64,000 nt of DNA from Cytophagales bacterium Alg240-R148 (lineage in GTDB: Bacteria > Bacteroidota > Bacteroidia > Cytophagales > Cyclobacteriaceae): positions 620,001 through 684,000 of the forward strand of contig LS999826.1 of NCBI GenBank assembly GCA_900537185.1. The letters run 5' to 3'. The position numbers and the translations under genes are program-made. The notes beneath the pieces were generated by a model that ran no database searches, was not told the origin of the DNA, and saw nothing but the letters and a program-made list of their open reading frames with translations. Numbering within the stretch: position 1 is the stretch's first letter; each line of letters starts with the position of its first letter. This document shows, in pieces, positions 26,065 to 34,942 of this stretch.

Positions 26065-26096
26065 AAATTGAAGCTGGTTCTTGCTGGCTTCAATTT
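26065..26096 (+). other. Intercistronic stem-loop after susD
   Basis: AAATTGAAGC (26065-26074) pairs perfectly with GCTTCAATTT (26087-26096) across a 12-nt loop. No T-run follows. It is more likely an mRNA-stabilising or processing hairpin separating abundant susCD message from the downstream genes than a full terminator. Confidence 0.55.
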
Positions 26097-26164
26097 GCTC
26101 CCTTATGCATAAGAGAGTATTGGAAGTACCCAACAATAATTGTACAGACTAAAATTATTGAATC

Positions 26165-26959
26165 ATGAAATTAAATATAGATAAATCAAAATACCCGATG
26201 CGGTATGTTGTCAAGTTGTTTTGCGCCATTCTTATAGCTGGTGTTTGGGCTTGTGAAGATGACTTACCAGGGGTCGGTTCGATTCCTGATTTAACTCCAC
26301 CTTCTGCAAATTTTGGATATAAGTCCAGCATAAATGATTTTAAAGAAATCGAATTTTCCAATTTGTCCATTAGTGCCAATCAATTTGAATGGGATTTTGG
26401 CGATGGCGGTACCTCTACCGATAAAAATCCTTCACATGTTTTTGATGCAGGGGAAGGTACCTACCAAGTGCAACTGATGGCAAAGGATGGGAATAACCTT
26501 ATGAGCGATACCACCATTAGTGTAGTAGTGGTAGACGAATTGGTTCCCGAATTTCTTTGTAAGAGTTTTGAATGCAGCGATAGAAGCGTTTGGGGAGCGT
26601 TTTCTGGTTCTGGCTCACCAACACCTCCCGATGGCACCACTGGAGCAAAAATAGAGAGTGCTTCGCACCTTTTGGATCAAACCATCAAAGTTACGCCTGG
26701 TCAAAAATACAATTTGAGTTTCTATTATGTGAGCGCAAGCAGTGTTGGCGACGACTGTGGGGACCTTCTAATAGAAGACCCTGACAACAGTGTAACCTTT
26801 GTTGCACAACCTATGAGTTTGACTTCAAATGCTTCCGATTATGTTCGGGTTAGTTTTGTTATCAACACAACGGCAACAACAGAAAACTTGAGGTTCAGAT
26901 TAACAAATGGTGATGTTACTGGTAGATATGATTTGGTTGAAATTGCTAAGATTGATTAA
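26165..26959 (+). CDS. PKD-domain surface glycan-binding lipoprotein
   Basis: This 264-residue lipoprotein has lipobox GVWAC (about residue 30); the start may be the later Met (26198), which gives a more compact signal. A PKD domain (about 48-125) shows the hallmark FEWDFGDGGTS and PSHVFDAGEGTYQV. The C-terminal half (about 130-264) looks like a beta-sandwich carbohydrate-binding module, with no family named with certainty. Position directly after susD, and the PKD-CBM build, fit a surface glycan-binding protein like those in other marine alginate PULs. The gene overlaps the start of the PL7 gene. Confidence 0.8.
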   Translation: MKLNIDKSKYPMRYVVKLFCAILIAGVWACEDDLPGVGSIPDLTPPSANFGYKSSINDFKEIEFSNLSISANQFEWDFGDGGTSTDKNPSHVFDAGEGTYQVQLMAKDGNNLMSDTTISVVVVDELVPEFLCKSFECSDRSVWGAFSGSGSPTPPDGTTGAKIESASHLLDQTIKVTPGQKYNLSFYYVSASSVGDDCGDLLIEDPDNSVTFVAQPMSLTSNASDYVRVSFVINTTATTENLRFRLTNGDVTGRYDLVEIAKID

Positions 26960-27878
26960 TATATGGTTTAGGAGTTACCCGGGTCGGAACAACCCGGGTA
27001 TCCTTTTGGTTTTTATAGCCTTGGTTTTGGGTGCTTGTAAAAAGGAGTACACCCAGGTGAGCAAACAGCCTGCTCCAAAAACTAAAGTTGAAGTGCCTGC
27101 AAGCGAGGATACTTTTGTTCTGCCAGCAATAGATTTATCAAACTGGAAGGTTACCCTTCCTATTGGTGACCCAACTGAAATTGAACCACCGCAAATTTTG
27201 AACTATGCTACGGATCCAACTTTGCTGCCTTATATGTACAATGATTCTACCGATGGGAGCCTAGTTTTTTATACAATACCTGGAGCCAAAACCAACAATA
27301 CTTCCTATTCTAGAACAGAATTGAGGGAGCAGATGGTACCCGGTAGCAATAGCAACAATTGGTCTTTTGTAGATGGAGGGTATATGAAAGGAACTTTGGC
27401 GGTTCCAGAAATTTCGAAAGGAGCAGATGGCAAATACCACAAAACTATCATCATGCAAATTCATGGTCGGTTGAGCAATGAACAGCGCGATTTGATAGGT
27501 GAAGATGACAACAATGCCCCTCCAATTTTGAAGATATATTGGCAAAATGGGCAGGTGAGAGTAAAAACCAAGGTGTTAAAAGATCTAAATGTATCGGATA
27601 CCGACATTTTAAAAGTGGATGCCTGGACAGATGATCCAGGGACTTATTTTAACAAAGAGGTTGGGTTTGCACCATTTACTTTAGAAGTGAAAGTTTCAGA
27701 AGGTAGGTTGGAGGTTATCTTAAATGAAGAGGAGTCCTTGGTTTATGATTCACAAGACATTCAAAAATGGTCTGTTTTTGAAAATTATTTCAAAGCAGGC
27801 AACTACTTGTCTACCCAAGACGATGGGGCTTTTGCCAAGGTAAAATACTACAGCCTGGAAGTAACCCATCCAGAATAA
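26928..27878 (+). CDS. Alginate lyase, polysaccharide lyase family 7 (lipoprotein)
   Basis: PL7 enzymes cleave alginate endolytically by beta-elimination. All three signature regions are visible: SRTELREQM (catalytic Arg), IMQIHG (catalytic His) and YFKAGNYLSTQ (catalytic Tyr). A lipobox LVLGAC places the enzyme at the cell surface. The start is uncertain. The frame is open from 26907, the ATG at 26928 is used here, and a TTG at 26952 would reduce overlap with the PKD gene from 32 to 8 bp. The region encoding the signal peptide contains an 8-bp G/C stem-loop (26977-26999), so translation and mRNA structure may interact. Confidence 0.92.
   Translation: MIWLKLLRLINIWFRSYPGRNNPGILLVFIALVLGACKKEYTQVSKQPAPKTKVEVPASEDTFVLPAIDLSNWKVTLPIGDPTEIEPPQILNYATDPTLLPYMYNDSTDGSLVFYTIPGAKTNNTSYSRTELREQMVPGSNSNNWSFVDGGYMKGTLAVPEISKGADGKYHKTIIMQIHGRLSNEQRDLIGEDDNNAPPILKIYWQNGQVRVKTKVLKDLNVSDTDILKVDAWTDDPGTYFNKEVGFAPFTLEVKVSEGRLEVILNEEESLVYDSQDIQKWSVFENYFKAGNYLSTQDDGAFAKVKYYSLEVTHPE
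26977..26999 (+). other. G/C stem-loop inside the PL7 signal-peptide region
   Basis: ACCCGGGT occurs twice (26977-26984 and 26992-26999). Each copy is self-complementary, so the two pair as a perfect 8-bp stem with a 7-nt loop, followed by a T-rich stretch (CCTTTTGGTTTTT). This has the look of a terminator or attenuator that is also coding sequence. Confidence 0.5.
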
Positions 27879-27920
27879 AAAAAACAAGTGCTACTGCGCT
27901 AAATCTTTACAAAGAGAAGA

Positions 27921-30164
27921 ATGAAAAAAATTGTACAATTGACTGCCTTATGTGCGGTATTGATGTGGGTGATGCAGGGTTGCTCTGAACAGGATCCTGG
28001 GTTGGTTAAGGATGAGGCCAGTTTGAAATTGGCAATAGAAAATGCCCAGCCTGGTGATGAAATTGTTCTAAAAAATGGTGTGTGGAAGGATATTGAAATC
28101 GTTTTTGCTGCCAACGGAACACAAAGTGATACCATAGTATTAAGAGCCCAAACGCCAGGAGAAGTTTTTATAGAAGGGCAATCCAATTTAGGGATTTCTG
28201 GATCTTACCTACATGTCACCGGACTTGTATTTAGGAATGGGTATACGCCCACAAGCGATGTCATAGCGTTCAGAACCAATAAAGAAACCTTGGCAAATCA
28301 TGTTCGTGTGAGCCACTGTGTCATAGACAATTTCAGCAACCCCGAGCGGTATGAGTCGGACATCTGGGTAACTATGTTTGGAAAAAATAACCGTTTTGAT
28401 CATAACAATTTGATTGGAAAAAGAAATAGAGGTGTTACAATGGCGGTTCGGTTGAATACAGAAGCCAGCCAAGAAAACAACCATAGGATTGACTACAATT
28501 ATTTTGGTCCAAGGCAAAATTTAGCCTCGAATGGAGGGGAGACGCTTAGAATTGGTACCAGTCATTATTCTTTGACCAATTCAAATTCAACAGTGAGTTT
28601 CAATTATTTTGATGAATGCGATGGCGAGTTGGAAATCATTTCCAATAAGTCAGGAGGAAATAAATACCTATCCAATGTTTTTAATAAAAGCAAAGGGACA
28701 TTGACCATGCGGCATGGAAAAAATACATTGGTTGAAAACAATTATTTCATCGGAGCTAGGAAAGCCAATACTGGAGGTATAAGAGTGATTAATGAGTACC
28801 AAACGGTAAAAAATAACTATTTGATTGGGCTAACCGGACATAGGTTTAGGGGTGCTCTAGTCGTAATGAACGGCGTACCTAATAGTCCAATTAACCGGTA
28901 CAACCAGGTAGTAGATGCTACCATAGAAGGCAATGTTCTGATAGATTGCGACCACGTTCAACTTTGCGCAGGTAGCGATGAAGAAAGATCGGCCATACCA
29001 GTTGGAACCAAGTTTGAGAACAATATCATGATGAGTAAAACAAACGCCAATTTGTTCACGGTTTATGACGACATATCGGGCATTGCATTCTCTAATAATG
29101 TAACAGGTACTGAAAACAACCCACCTTCAGAAGAAGGCTTCGTAAAAGTAGACAATAGAATTGAACCAAATGAAAATGGGGTTTTGCTACCAAGCGTTGC
29201 AACTATGGAATTGGCCGGTTTAGGTCAGAATTGGAAATTACCCGTTCAAAAAAAGAAAACAGGCGCAGCATATTATACCAAAAAAGGGTTAGGCCCTGCA
29301 TTTGGTTCGGGTAAAACAACAAAGGTTGCTCCCGGAACCAACACCCTTGTTGAGGCGGCATTACAGAGTGCACCAGGCGATGTTTTGGTTTTAGAAAACG
29401 GAGCAGAATACCTTTTAACTAAAACTGTAGCCCTGCATCACCCACTTACCATAATGGCAGATAAAGGAACACAGCCTCGTTTGTTAGCAGAAAAAAGCAC
29501 TTTTTTTAAAATAGAAAATGAAGGCAGTTTAGAACTGATCAACCTCATCATAGATGGGGCGCAATCACCAGACCAACCTGGCAACGCAGTTGTTTCTACT
29601 AGCAAATATTCGATGAACAGAAATTATAAATTGAAAGTCATCGATTGTAAAGTACAAGATCTGAAAATCAACCATTCGTTCAATTTCCTCAAAATTTACC
29701 CAAGTACCATGGCGGATACCATTGAAATAAGAGGTAGTGATTTTTCTGATGTTACGGGTTCAATATTGTCTATGGCAACTGAAACGGATGACTTGGGTAT
29801 GTACAATGCGGAGTACGTCTTGATCAAGCAGTCAAAATTTAATTCAATTGGAGGGGCTGTAGCGGATATTTACCGTGGAGGACGCGATGAAAGTACCTTT
29901 GGGCCCAACGTTTACATCAACGAATGTAATTTTATAGAAGTTGGAAACGACAAAAGAAATAAAATTAAAGCATCCATGCGTTTCTTAGGTGTGCAGCGCC
30001 TGGACATCAGCAACAGCCAATGGGAATCTTCTGCTGGGGTAAAGCTTCAATTAACCAATGGAGAACCCATTAGTAATTTAAATGATTTATCCTTTGAAAA
30101 CACACCAGATGTTGTGTCGAATGGATCTTACAACCGGAGTAATATTAAAATTGAAGGCAATTGA
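27921..30164 (+). CDS. Alginate lyase, polysaccharide lyase family 6 (lipoprotein)
   Basis: This 747-residue protein has lipobox MQGC (Cys21). Two parallel beta-helix regions are visible, consistent with the two-domain AlyGC-type PL6 architecture. The catalytic lysine and arginine are recognisable as SNKSGG (Lys243) and TMRHGK (Arg264). Their spacing of 21 residues equals that of Lys220/Arg241 in AlyGC. Acidic calcium-site residues are present in GGETLRIG and DGELEII. PL6 enzymes attack MG or G-rich alginate. The second domain (about 440-747) lacks the Lys/Arg pair and is probably structural or substrate-binding. The stop overlaps the start of the PL17 gene. Confidence 0.92.
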   Translation: MKKIVQLTALCAVLMWVMQGCSEQDPGLVKDEASLKLAIENAQPGDEIVLKNGVWKDIEIVFAANGTQSDTIVLRAQTPGEVFIEGQSNLGISGSYLHVTGLVFRNGYTPTSDVIAFRTNKETLANHVRVSHCVIDNFSNPERYESDIWVTMFGKNNRFDHNNLIGKRNRGVTMAVRLNTEASQENNHRIDYNYFGPRQNLASNGGETLRIGTSHYSLTNSNSTVSFNYFDECDGELEIISNKSGGNKYLSNVFNKSKGTLTMRHGKNTLVENNYFIGARKANTGGIRVINEYQTVKNNYLIGLTGHRFRGALVVMNGVPNSPINRYNQVVDATIEGNVLIDCDHVQLCAGSDEERSAIPVGTKFENNIMMSKTNANLFTVYDDISGIAFSNNVTGTENNPPSEEGFVKVDNRIEPNENGVLLPSVATMELAGLGQNWKLPVQKKKTGAAYYTKKGLGPAFGSGKTTKVAPGTNTLVEAALQSAPGDVLVLENGAEYLLTKTVALHHPLTIMADKGTQPRLLAEKSTFFKIENEGSLELINLIIDGAQSPDQPGNAVVSTSKYSMNRNYKLKVIDCKVQDLKINHSFNFLKIYPSTMADTIEIRGSDFSDVTGSILSMATETDDLGMYNAEYVLIKQSKFNSIGGAVADIYRGGRDESTFGPNVYINECNFIEVGNDKRNKIKASMRFLGVQRLDISNSQWESSAGVKLQLTNGEPISNLNDLSFENTPDVVSNGSYNRSNIKIEGN

Positions 30165-32410
30165 ATCGGTTTAAGACGATATCGATCTTACTATTGCTTG
30201 TAGTTTTATTTCTCAAGTTAGAAGCACAGGAACATCCAAATCTGGTCTTGACCAAAAAAGGGGTAGCGCTCATTAAAGAGCACTTGAACCAAGCGCCGCT
30301 TTTTGGCAAAACCCTTTACTTAGTAAAAGAAGAGGTTGATGGTGCGATGACGCAAGGGCTTGCGTTCCCGGTACCAAAAGACTTGGCTGGTGGTTATACG
30401 CATGAAACGCATAAATTTAATTTTTTTATACTTCAAAAAGCGGGTGCTTTATTTCAGATAACAGGAGACGAACGGTATGCTCGGTTTGTAAAAGATGCGC
30501 TTTTGCAATACAAAGCCCTTTACAGCAGCATAGGTGTACATCCTGCTGAACGTTCTTATGCCCGCGGCAAGTTGTTTTGGCAATGTTTGAACGATGCCAA
30601 TTGGCTGGTGTATGTGAGCCAAGCCTACGATTGTATTTATGATTGGTTGGATAAAAAAGAAAGAGAGGACTTAAATGATAAGTTGTTTAGGCCTATGGCC
30701 GACTTCCTTTCCATTCAAAACCCTCAGTTTTTTAATAGAATTCACAACCATAGTACCTGGGGCAATGCAGCCGTAGGGATGATAGGGTTGGTTATGGGAG
30801 ATGAAGAGCTGATCAACCGGGCATTGTATGGACTTCCAATGGATACAATGGACCACCGCAAGGACAATGACGGAGGAGAGATTCAAATAAAGAACCAGAG
30901 CAAGGCTGGGTTTTTAGCCCAAATTGAACATGCCTTTTCTCCAGATGGTTATTATACCGAAGGTCCGTATTACCAACGGTATGCCATGTATCCGTTTTTG
31001 ATATTTGCCATGGCCCTTTCCAATGCAGACCTCGATATCAATATTTTCAAGTTTAGAGAAGGTGTACTGATTAAGGCAGTAGATGCTTTGTTGAATCAAA
31101 CCGATAGTGCTGGCAAATTTTTCCCACTCAATGATGCCCAAAAAGGTATGTCTTACCTATCTAGGGAGCTGGTTACTGCCTTGTCCTGTGCGTACTTCTA
31201 TGGCAACCAAGACCCAGCCCTGTTGTCTATAGTAGAACTTCAAGGAAAGGTTCCGCTTGATGGTTCTGGTATGGCTACTGCTTTGGCAATTGCTAAAAAG
31301 GAAACAAAGGCATTTAATAAAAAGAGTATGTTGTTGCGAGACGGCCCAAAAGGTAATTTGGGTGGTATAGCAATATTGAGAAATAAAAAGAATGGAGAGG
31401 ATGGAGCCTTGGTTATGAAATTTTCACAACACGGTATGGGACATGGCCATTTTGACCGACTTTCTTTCAGTTTGTACCACCAAGGGGATGAAATGATTCA
31501 GGACTATGGTGCGGCACGTTGGGTGAATATTAAACAGAAAGATGGGGGCGGGTACCTGAAAGAAAACAAAACATGGGCCAAACAAACCATAGCCCACAAT
31601 ACGCTGGTTGTAAACGGTGCGTCTCAATTCAACGGGGATGTACAACGCGCAGATGCAGTGGCACCAACTCCATTTTTCTTTGGTTCCGACAAGGAGGAGT
31701 ACCAAGTGGTAAGTGCAAAAGAAAACAATGCCTATGGTGGCGTAGAACTGCACAGAACCATGTTTTTGTTGCAAGACGCAGCCTTTTCAACTCCTTTGGT
31801 TATAGATTTATTCAGGGTTCGGTCTCAAACGGAAATGAACAGTTTAGAGCTTCCATTTTATTTTCAAGGCCAATTATTGAACACCACATTTGATTTGAAT
31901 ACCAAATCAAACCTTGTTCCAATGGGTGCGTCTTTTGGATACCAGCATTTATATACAGAAGCAAGTGCAATTAATAAGGAAGGGTTTCAACAACTACACG
32001 TATTGCACAACAATAAGTTTTTAACCTTAAGTACACTGACAGAAAAGAACGATGTACTAGGTTTTAGCCGAATAGGAGCAAACGATCCTGATTTTAATTT
32101 AAGACGGGACCCCGTGTTCATAATATCGAAAAACAAACAACAGCAAGCGATGTTTTTCTCCGCAATTGAAATTCACGGCGCCTATTCGGCAGTTACTGAA
32201 TTGGCGTCGCAATCCGAGAGCCAGCTTGCAGGTATGAAAATTTGGGTGGACACAGAAGCCTATACCATAGTCCAAGTAAAAACAGTGCACGGAGTGACCT
32301 GGACAATAGCCATTGCCAATCAATCCAATGTTAGAAAAGAAGCGCACGAACAACAATTTGACGGACAAACGCTGCGGTGGAAGGGGCCTTATTATGTAGT
32401 GAAAAATTGA
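30161..32410 (+). CDS. Oligoalginate exo-lyase, polysaccharide lyase family 17
   Basis: This 749-residue enzyme has an alpha/alpha-toroid N-terminal domain (about 25-380) and a heparinase II/III-like C-terminal beta-sheet domain. Catalytic-site residues resemble Alg17c: the Asn-His pair in RIHNHSTWGN (Asn196, His197) and tyrosines in DGYYTEGPYYQRYA. The second domain has the metal-site region GHGHFDRLSFSLY and QTIAHNTLVV. PL17 releases unsaturated monouronates from oligoalginate. The signal peptide ends in LKLEAQ without a lipobox, so it is probably periplasmic, unlike PL7 and PL6. The start codon is TTG, overlapping the PL6 stop (TTGA). Confidence 0.93.
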   Translation: MNRFKTISILLLLVVLFLKLEAQEHPNLVLTKKGVALIKEHLNQAPLFGKTLYLVKEEVDGAMTQGLAFPVPKDLAGGYTHETHKFNFFILQKAGALFQITGDERYARFVKDALLQYKALYSSIGVHPAERSYARGKLFWQCLNDANWLVYVSQAYDCIYDWLDKKEREDLNDKLFRPMADFLSIQNPQFFNRIHNHSTWGNAAVGMIGLVMGDEELINRALYGLPMDTMDHRKDNDGGEIQIKNQSKAGFLAQIEHAFSPDGYYTEGPYYQRYAMYPFLIFAMALSNADLDINIFKFREGVLIKAVDALLNQTDSAGKFFPLNDAQKGMSYLSRELVTALSCAYFYGNQDPALLSIVELQGKVPLDGSGMATALAIAKKETKAFNKKSMLLRDGPKGNLGGIAILRNKKNGEDGALVMKFSQHGMGHGHFDRLSFSLYHQGDEMIQDYGAARWVNIKQKDGGGYLKENKTWAKQTIAHNTLVVNGASQFNGDVQRADAVAPTPFFFGSDKEEYQVVSAKENNAYGGVELHRTMFLLQDAAFSTPLVIDLFRVRSQTEMNSLELPFYFQGQLLNTTFDLNTKSNLVPMGASFGYQHLYTEASAINKEGFQQLHVLHNNKFLTLSTLTEKNDVLGFSRIGANDPDFNLRRDPVFIISKNKQQQAMFFSAIEIHGAYSAVTELASQSESQLAGMKIWVDTEAYTIVQVKTVHGVTWTIAIANQSNVRKEAHEQQFDGQTLRWKGPYYVVKN

Positions 32411-32438
32411 ATTAGAAAAATTTAAAAAAAACTATAAA

Positions 32439-32774
32439 ATGAATACAAGTAAAGAATTTCTTTTTGGAAAAGACCTGAAATGGGAAGAAGTAGGGCCAGG
32501 TTTGAAAAGACAAATTATGGGACATGATGCTACCATCTTAATGGTCCGAGTATTGTTCGAAAAGGGAGCTGTAGGAGAGGTGCATGACCATTACCATGCA
32601 CAAACAACTTACGTCGTAAGCGGAAAATTTGAGTTGCAAATCAGAGACGAAAAAAAAGTAATTGGGCCCGGAGATGCTTTTTACATTCCACCCCACGTGT
32701 CTCATGGTGCAGTTTGTTTGGAAAAAGGGGAGTTGATAGATGTATTCAGCCCTATTAGAGAAGATTTCTTTTAA
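32439..32774 (+). CDS. kdgF: KdgF-type cupin, unsaturated uronate linearisation
   Basis: This 111-residue single cupin domain has the metal cluster VHDHYHAQ (His49, His51, His53, Gln55) and the second-motif histidine in PPHVSHGAV (His89), which fits KdgF. KdgF converts cyclic 4,5-unsaturated uronate monomers from alginate or pectin to the linear ketone form (DEH from alginate). It has no signal peptide, so it acts in the cytoplasm. It lies 28 bp after the PL17 gene and 11 bp before the transporter, consistent with one operon. Confidence 0.9.
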   Translation: MNTSKEFLFGKDLKWEEVGPGLKRQIMGHDATILMVRVLFEKGAVGEVHDHYHAQTTYVVSGKFELQIRDEKKVIGPGDAFYIPPHVSHGAVCLEKGELIDVFSPIREDFF

Positions 32775-32785
32775 CTAAAAAAAAT

Positions 32786-34051
32786 ATGAAAGTAAAAGGA
32801 TTAAGATGGTGGATTATTGGTCTGGTATGTTTGGCGACCATAATCAATTACATTGACCGGTCGGCACTAAGTATTATGTGGCCAAGTGTTTCGGAAGAGT
32901 TAGGAATGGATGAAAGTGATTACGCCTTGATTCTCAATATTTTCATGGTTTCCTATGCACTCGGTCAATCTATTACAGGTAAGTTGTTTGATAAAATTGG
33001 AACCCGTTTTGGGTTTGTAATTTCTATATCAGTTTGGGGACTGGCCACTATGTTACATGGTGTAGCCAGGGGGCTTTTTTCATTTGGTTTTTTTCGGGTT
33101 TTGTTGGGAATCGGAGAAGCTGGAAATTGGCCTGGTGCAGTCAAAAATAATGCAGAGTGGTTTCCTGTTAAAGAAAGAGCGCTTGCGCAGGGAATCTTTA
33201 ATTCTGGAGCATCTTTGGGTTCGGTAGTAGCACCTCCCCTTATTGCTATATTGTGGGCCGCATTCGGCTGGAAAGTAACATTTTTAGTGATTGGAGTGTT
33301 GGGTATTATTTGGATCTTACCCTGGTTGCTGATCAACAAAAATATCCCTTCCAAACACCCTTGGATTACAAAAAAAGAATTGGATTATATCCAAGCTGGT
33401 CAAAAATCCGAAACAAAAGATGCAAGTGAATCCAAAGCGTTGAGTCTGACTCAAATATTGTCGCATAGAGCGGCATGGTCCGTTTTAGTATCTCGGTTTT
33501 TTATAGAACCAATTTGGTGGTTGTTTGTTGGCTGGATGCCAATTTACTTGGCCAATACCTATGGTTTTAATGTAAAAGAGATTGGCTTTTTTGCCTGGGT
33601 ACCCTATGTAGGGGCTGCTCTTGGTAGCATTTCAGGAGGTTATTTTTCAGGTCACTTGATGTTGCAGGGAGCTTCTGTAGACAAGGCCAGAAAGAGGACC
33701 ATCACCTTGGGTGGGGCCATCATGTTTATAGGCCTTTTGCTGACCATATTGTTTGCTGATACAGCACTTAAGTTTGTTTTAATAGTGGCCTTGGTATTGT
33801 ATGGGTTTCAATTTGTAATTAGCAACATTCAAACCATTCCATCCGATTTGTTTAAAGGAAAATCTGTTGGCTCACTTGCAGGAGTAGGTGGGTCGGTTGG
33901 AGTTTTTTCAGTAATAATAATGAATTTCTTAGTGCCAATAATATCTAAAAATTACTCGTATATACCGATTTTCATCATGATTGCGGTATTTGTTCCACTG
34001 GGAGTAGCTTCGATATTTTGGTTGGCTAAGGAAATCAAACCAATAGATTAA
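32786..34051 (+). CDS. MFS transporter, hexuronate (ExuT-like) family
   Basis: This 421-residue protein has about 12 transmembrane segments and the anion:cation symporter hallmarks of ExuT/GudP-type transporters: INYIDRSALSIMWPSV in helix 1, SYALGQSITGKLFDKIGTR (the MFS loop 2-3 motif) and GIGEAGNWPGAVKNNAEWFP. In alginate loci this transporter moves unsaturated uronate or DEH across the inner membrane. It stands between kdgF and the reductase gene, with 11 and 30 bp spacing. Confidence 0.9.
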   Translation: MKVKGLRWWIIGLVCLATIINYIDRSALSIMWPSVSEELGMDESDYALILNIFMVSYALGQSITGKLFDKIGTRFGFVISISVWGLATMLHGVARGLFSFGFFRVLLGIGEAGNWPGAVKNNAEWFPVKERALAQGIFNSGASLGSVVAPPLIAILWAAFGWKVTFLVIGVLGIIWILPWLLINKNIPSKHPWITKKELDYIQAGQKSETKDASESKALSLTQILSHRAAWSVLVSRFFIEPIWWLFVGWMPIYLANTYGFNVKEIGFFAWVPYVGAALGSISGGYFSGHLMLQGASVDKARKRTITLGGAIMFIGLLLTILFADTALKFVLIVALVLYGFQFVISNIQTIPSDLFKGKSVGSLAGVGGSVGVFSVIIMNFLVPIISKNYSYIPIFIMIAVFVPLGVASIFWLAKEIKPID

Positions 34052-34081
34052 TTAAAGTAGAAAATTAAAAAATTAAAAAAT

Positions 34082-34834
34082 ATGATGTTAGATCAAAAAG
34101 TGGCCATCGTCACAGGTGGTGCAAGAGACATAGGCAAGGCAGTTTCAAAAAAGTTGGCTGCTGAGGGCGCGAAAGTAGTGATCAATTATTTTGATAATGA
34201 AGAGCAAGCTTTACAAACATTAACAGAAATAACTGCCGCAGGTGGTACAGCTTCCTTGGTTCAAGGAGATATGACCAAACAAGAGGATGTTGATAAAGTA
34301 GTCCAACATGCCTTGGATAACTATGGCAGCGAAATTAATGTGCTGGTAAATGTTGCAGGTGGGTTGGTTGCCAGAAAGACAATTGAAGACATGGATGAAG
34401 ACTTTTTCAATTTTGTAATTAGATTGAATTTGACCTCTACCTTTTTAATGACCAAAGCAGTGGTGCCTTATATGAATGGTGGTGCTTCTATAGTGAATTT
34501 TGCATCTCAGGCAGGTAGAGATGGAGGAGGCCCCGGTGCTTCTGCTTACTCTACGGCAAAAGGAGCTGTTATGACCTTTACAAGATCCATGGCAAAAGAA
34601 CTTGGCCCAAAGAATATTCGAGTGAACGCGTTGTGTCCTGGAATGATTGCCACTACTTTTCACGACACTTTTACAGCCGATCAAGTAAGAGAGAAAGTAG
34701 CAGGAGGAACCCCTTTGAGAAGAGAAGGCAATGCCGATGAAGTAGCAAATTTGGTGATGTGCTTGGCTTCCTATGAGACGTCATTTGTGACTGGTACCAA
34801 CATTGATATCAATGGAGGTCTGGCATTTTCATAA
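34082..34834 (+). CDS. SDR oxidoreductase, probable DEH reductase (DehR-like)
   Basis: This 250-residue classical SDR has the cofactor loop TGGARDIG (in place of the more usual TGxxxGIG, Asp replaces a Gly), NVAGGLV, catalytic Ser in NFASQAG, and Tyr/Lys in SAYSTAKGA. As the last gene of the alginate operon it is predicted to reduce 4-deoxy-L-erythro-5-hexoseulose uronate (DEH) to 2-keto-3-deoxygluconate. The sequence alone would also allow a FabG-like reductase. KDG kinase and KDPG aldolase do not follow; a strong terminator does. Confidence 0.85.
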   Translation: MMLDQKVAIVTGGARDIGKAVSKKLAAEGAKVVINYFDNEEQALQTLTEITAAGGTASLVQGDMTKQEDVDKVVQHALDNYGSEINVLVNVAGGLVARKTIEDMDEDFFNFVIRLNLTSTFLMTKAVVPYMNGGASIVNFASQAGRDGGGPGASAYSTAKGAVMTFTRSMAKELGPKNIRVNALCPGMIATTFHDTFTADQVREKVAGGTPLRREGNADEVANLVMCLASYETSFVTGTNIDINGGLAFS

Positions 34835-34853
34835 AAACTATAAATAACTGTAC

Positions 34854-34890
34854 TATCGGAAAACAAAATCTTTGTTTTCCGATATTTTTT
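34854..34890 (+). terminator. Intrinsic terminator of the alginate operon
   Basis: A perfect 14-bp stem (TATCGGAAAACAAA at 34854-34867 with its complement at 34871-34884), a 3-nt loop and six T (34885-34890) lie 19 bp after the SDR stop. Confidence 0.93.
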
Positions 34891-34942
34891 ATTCCATGAA
34901 ATAATTGGCAACTTGATGCGGTATTAAGCTGTTATCTTATTC

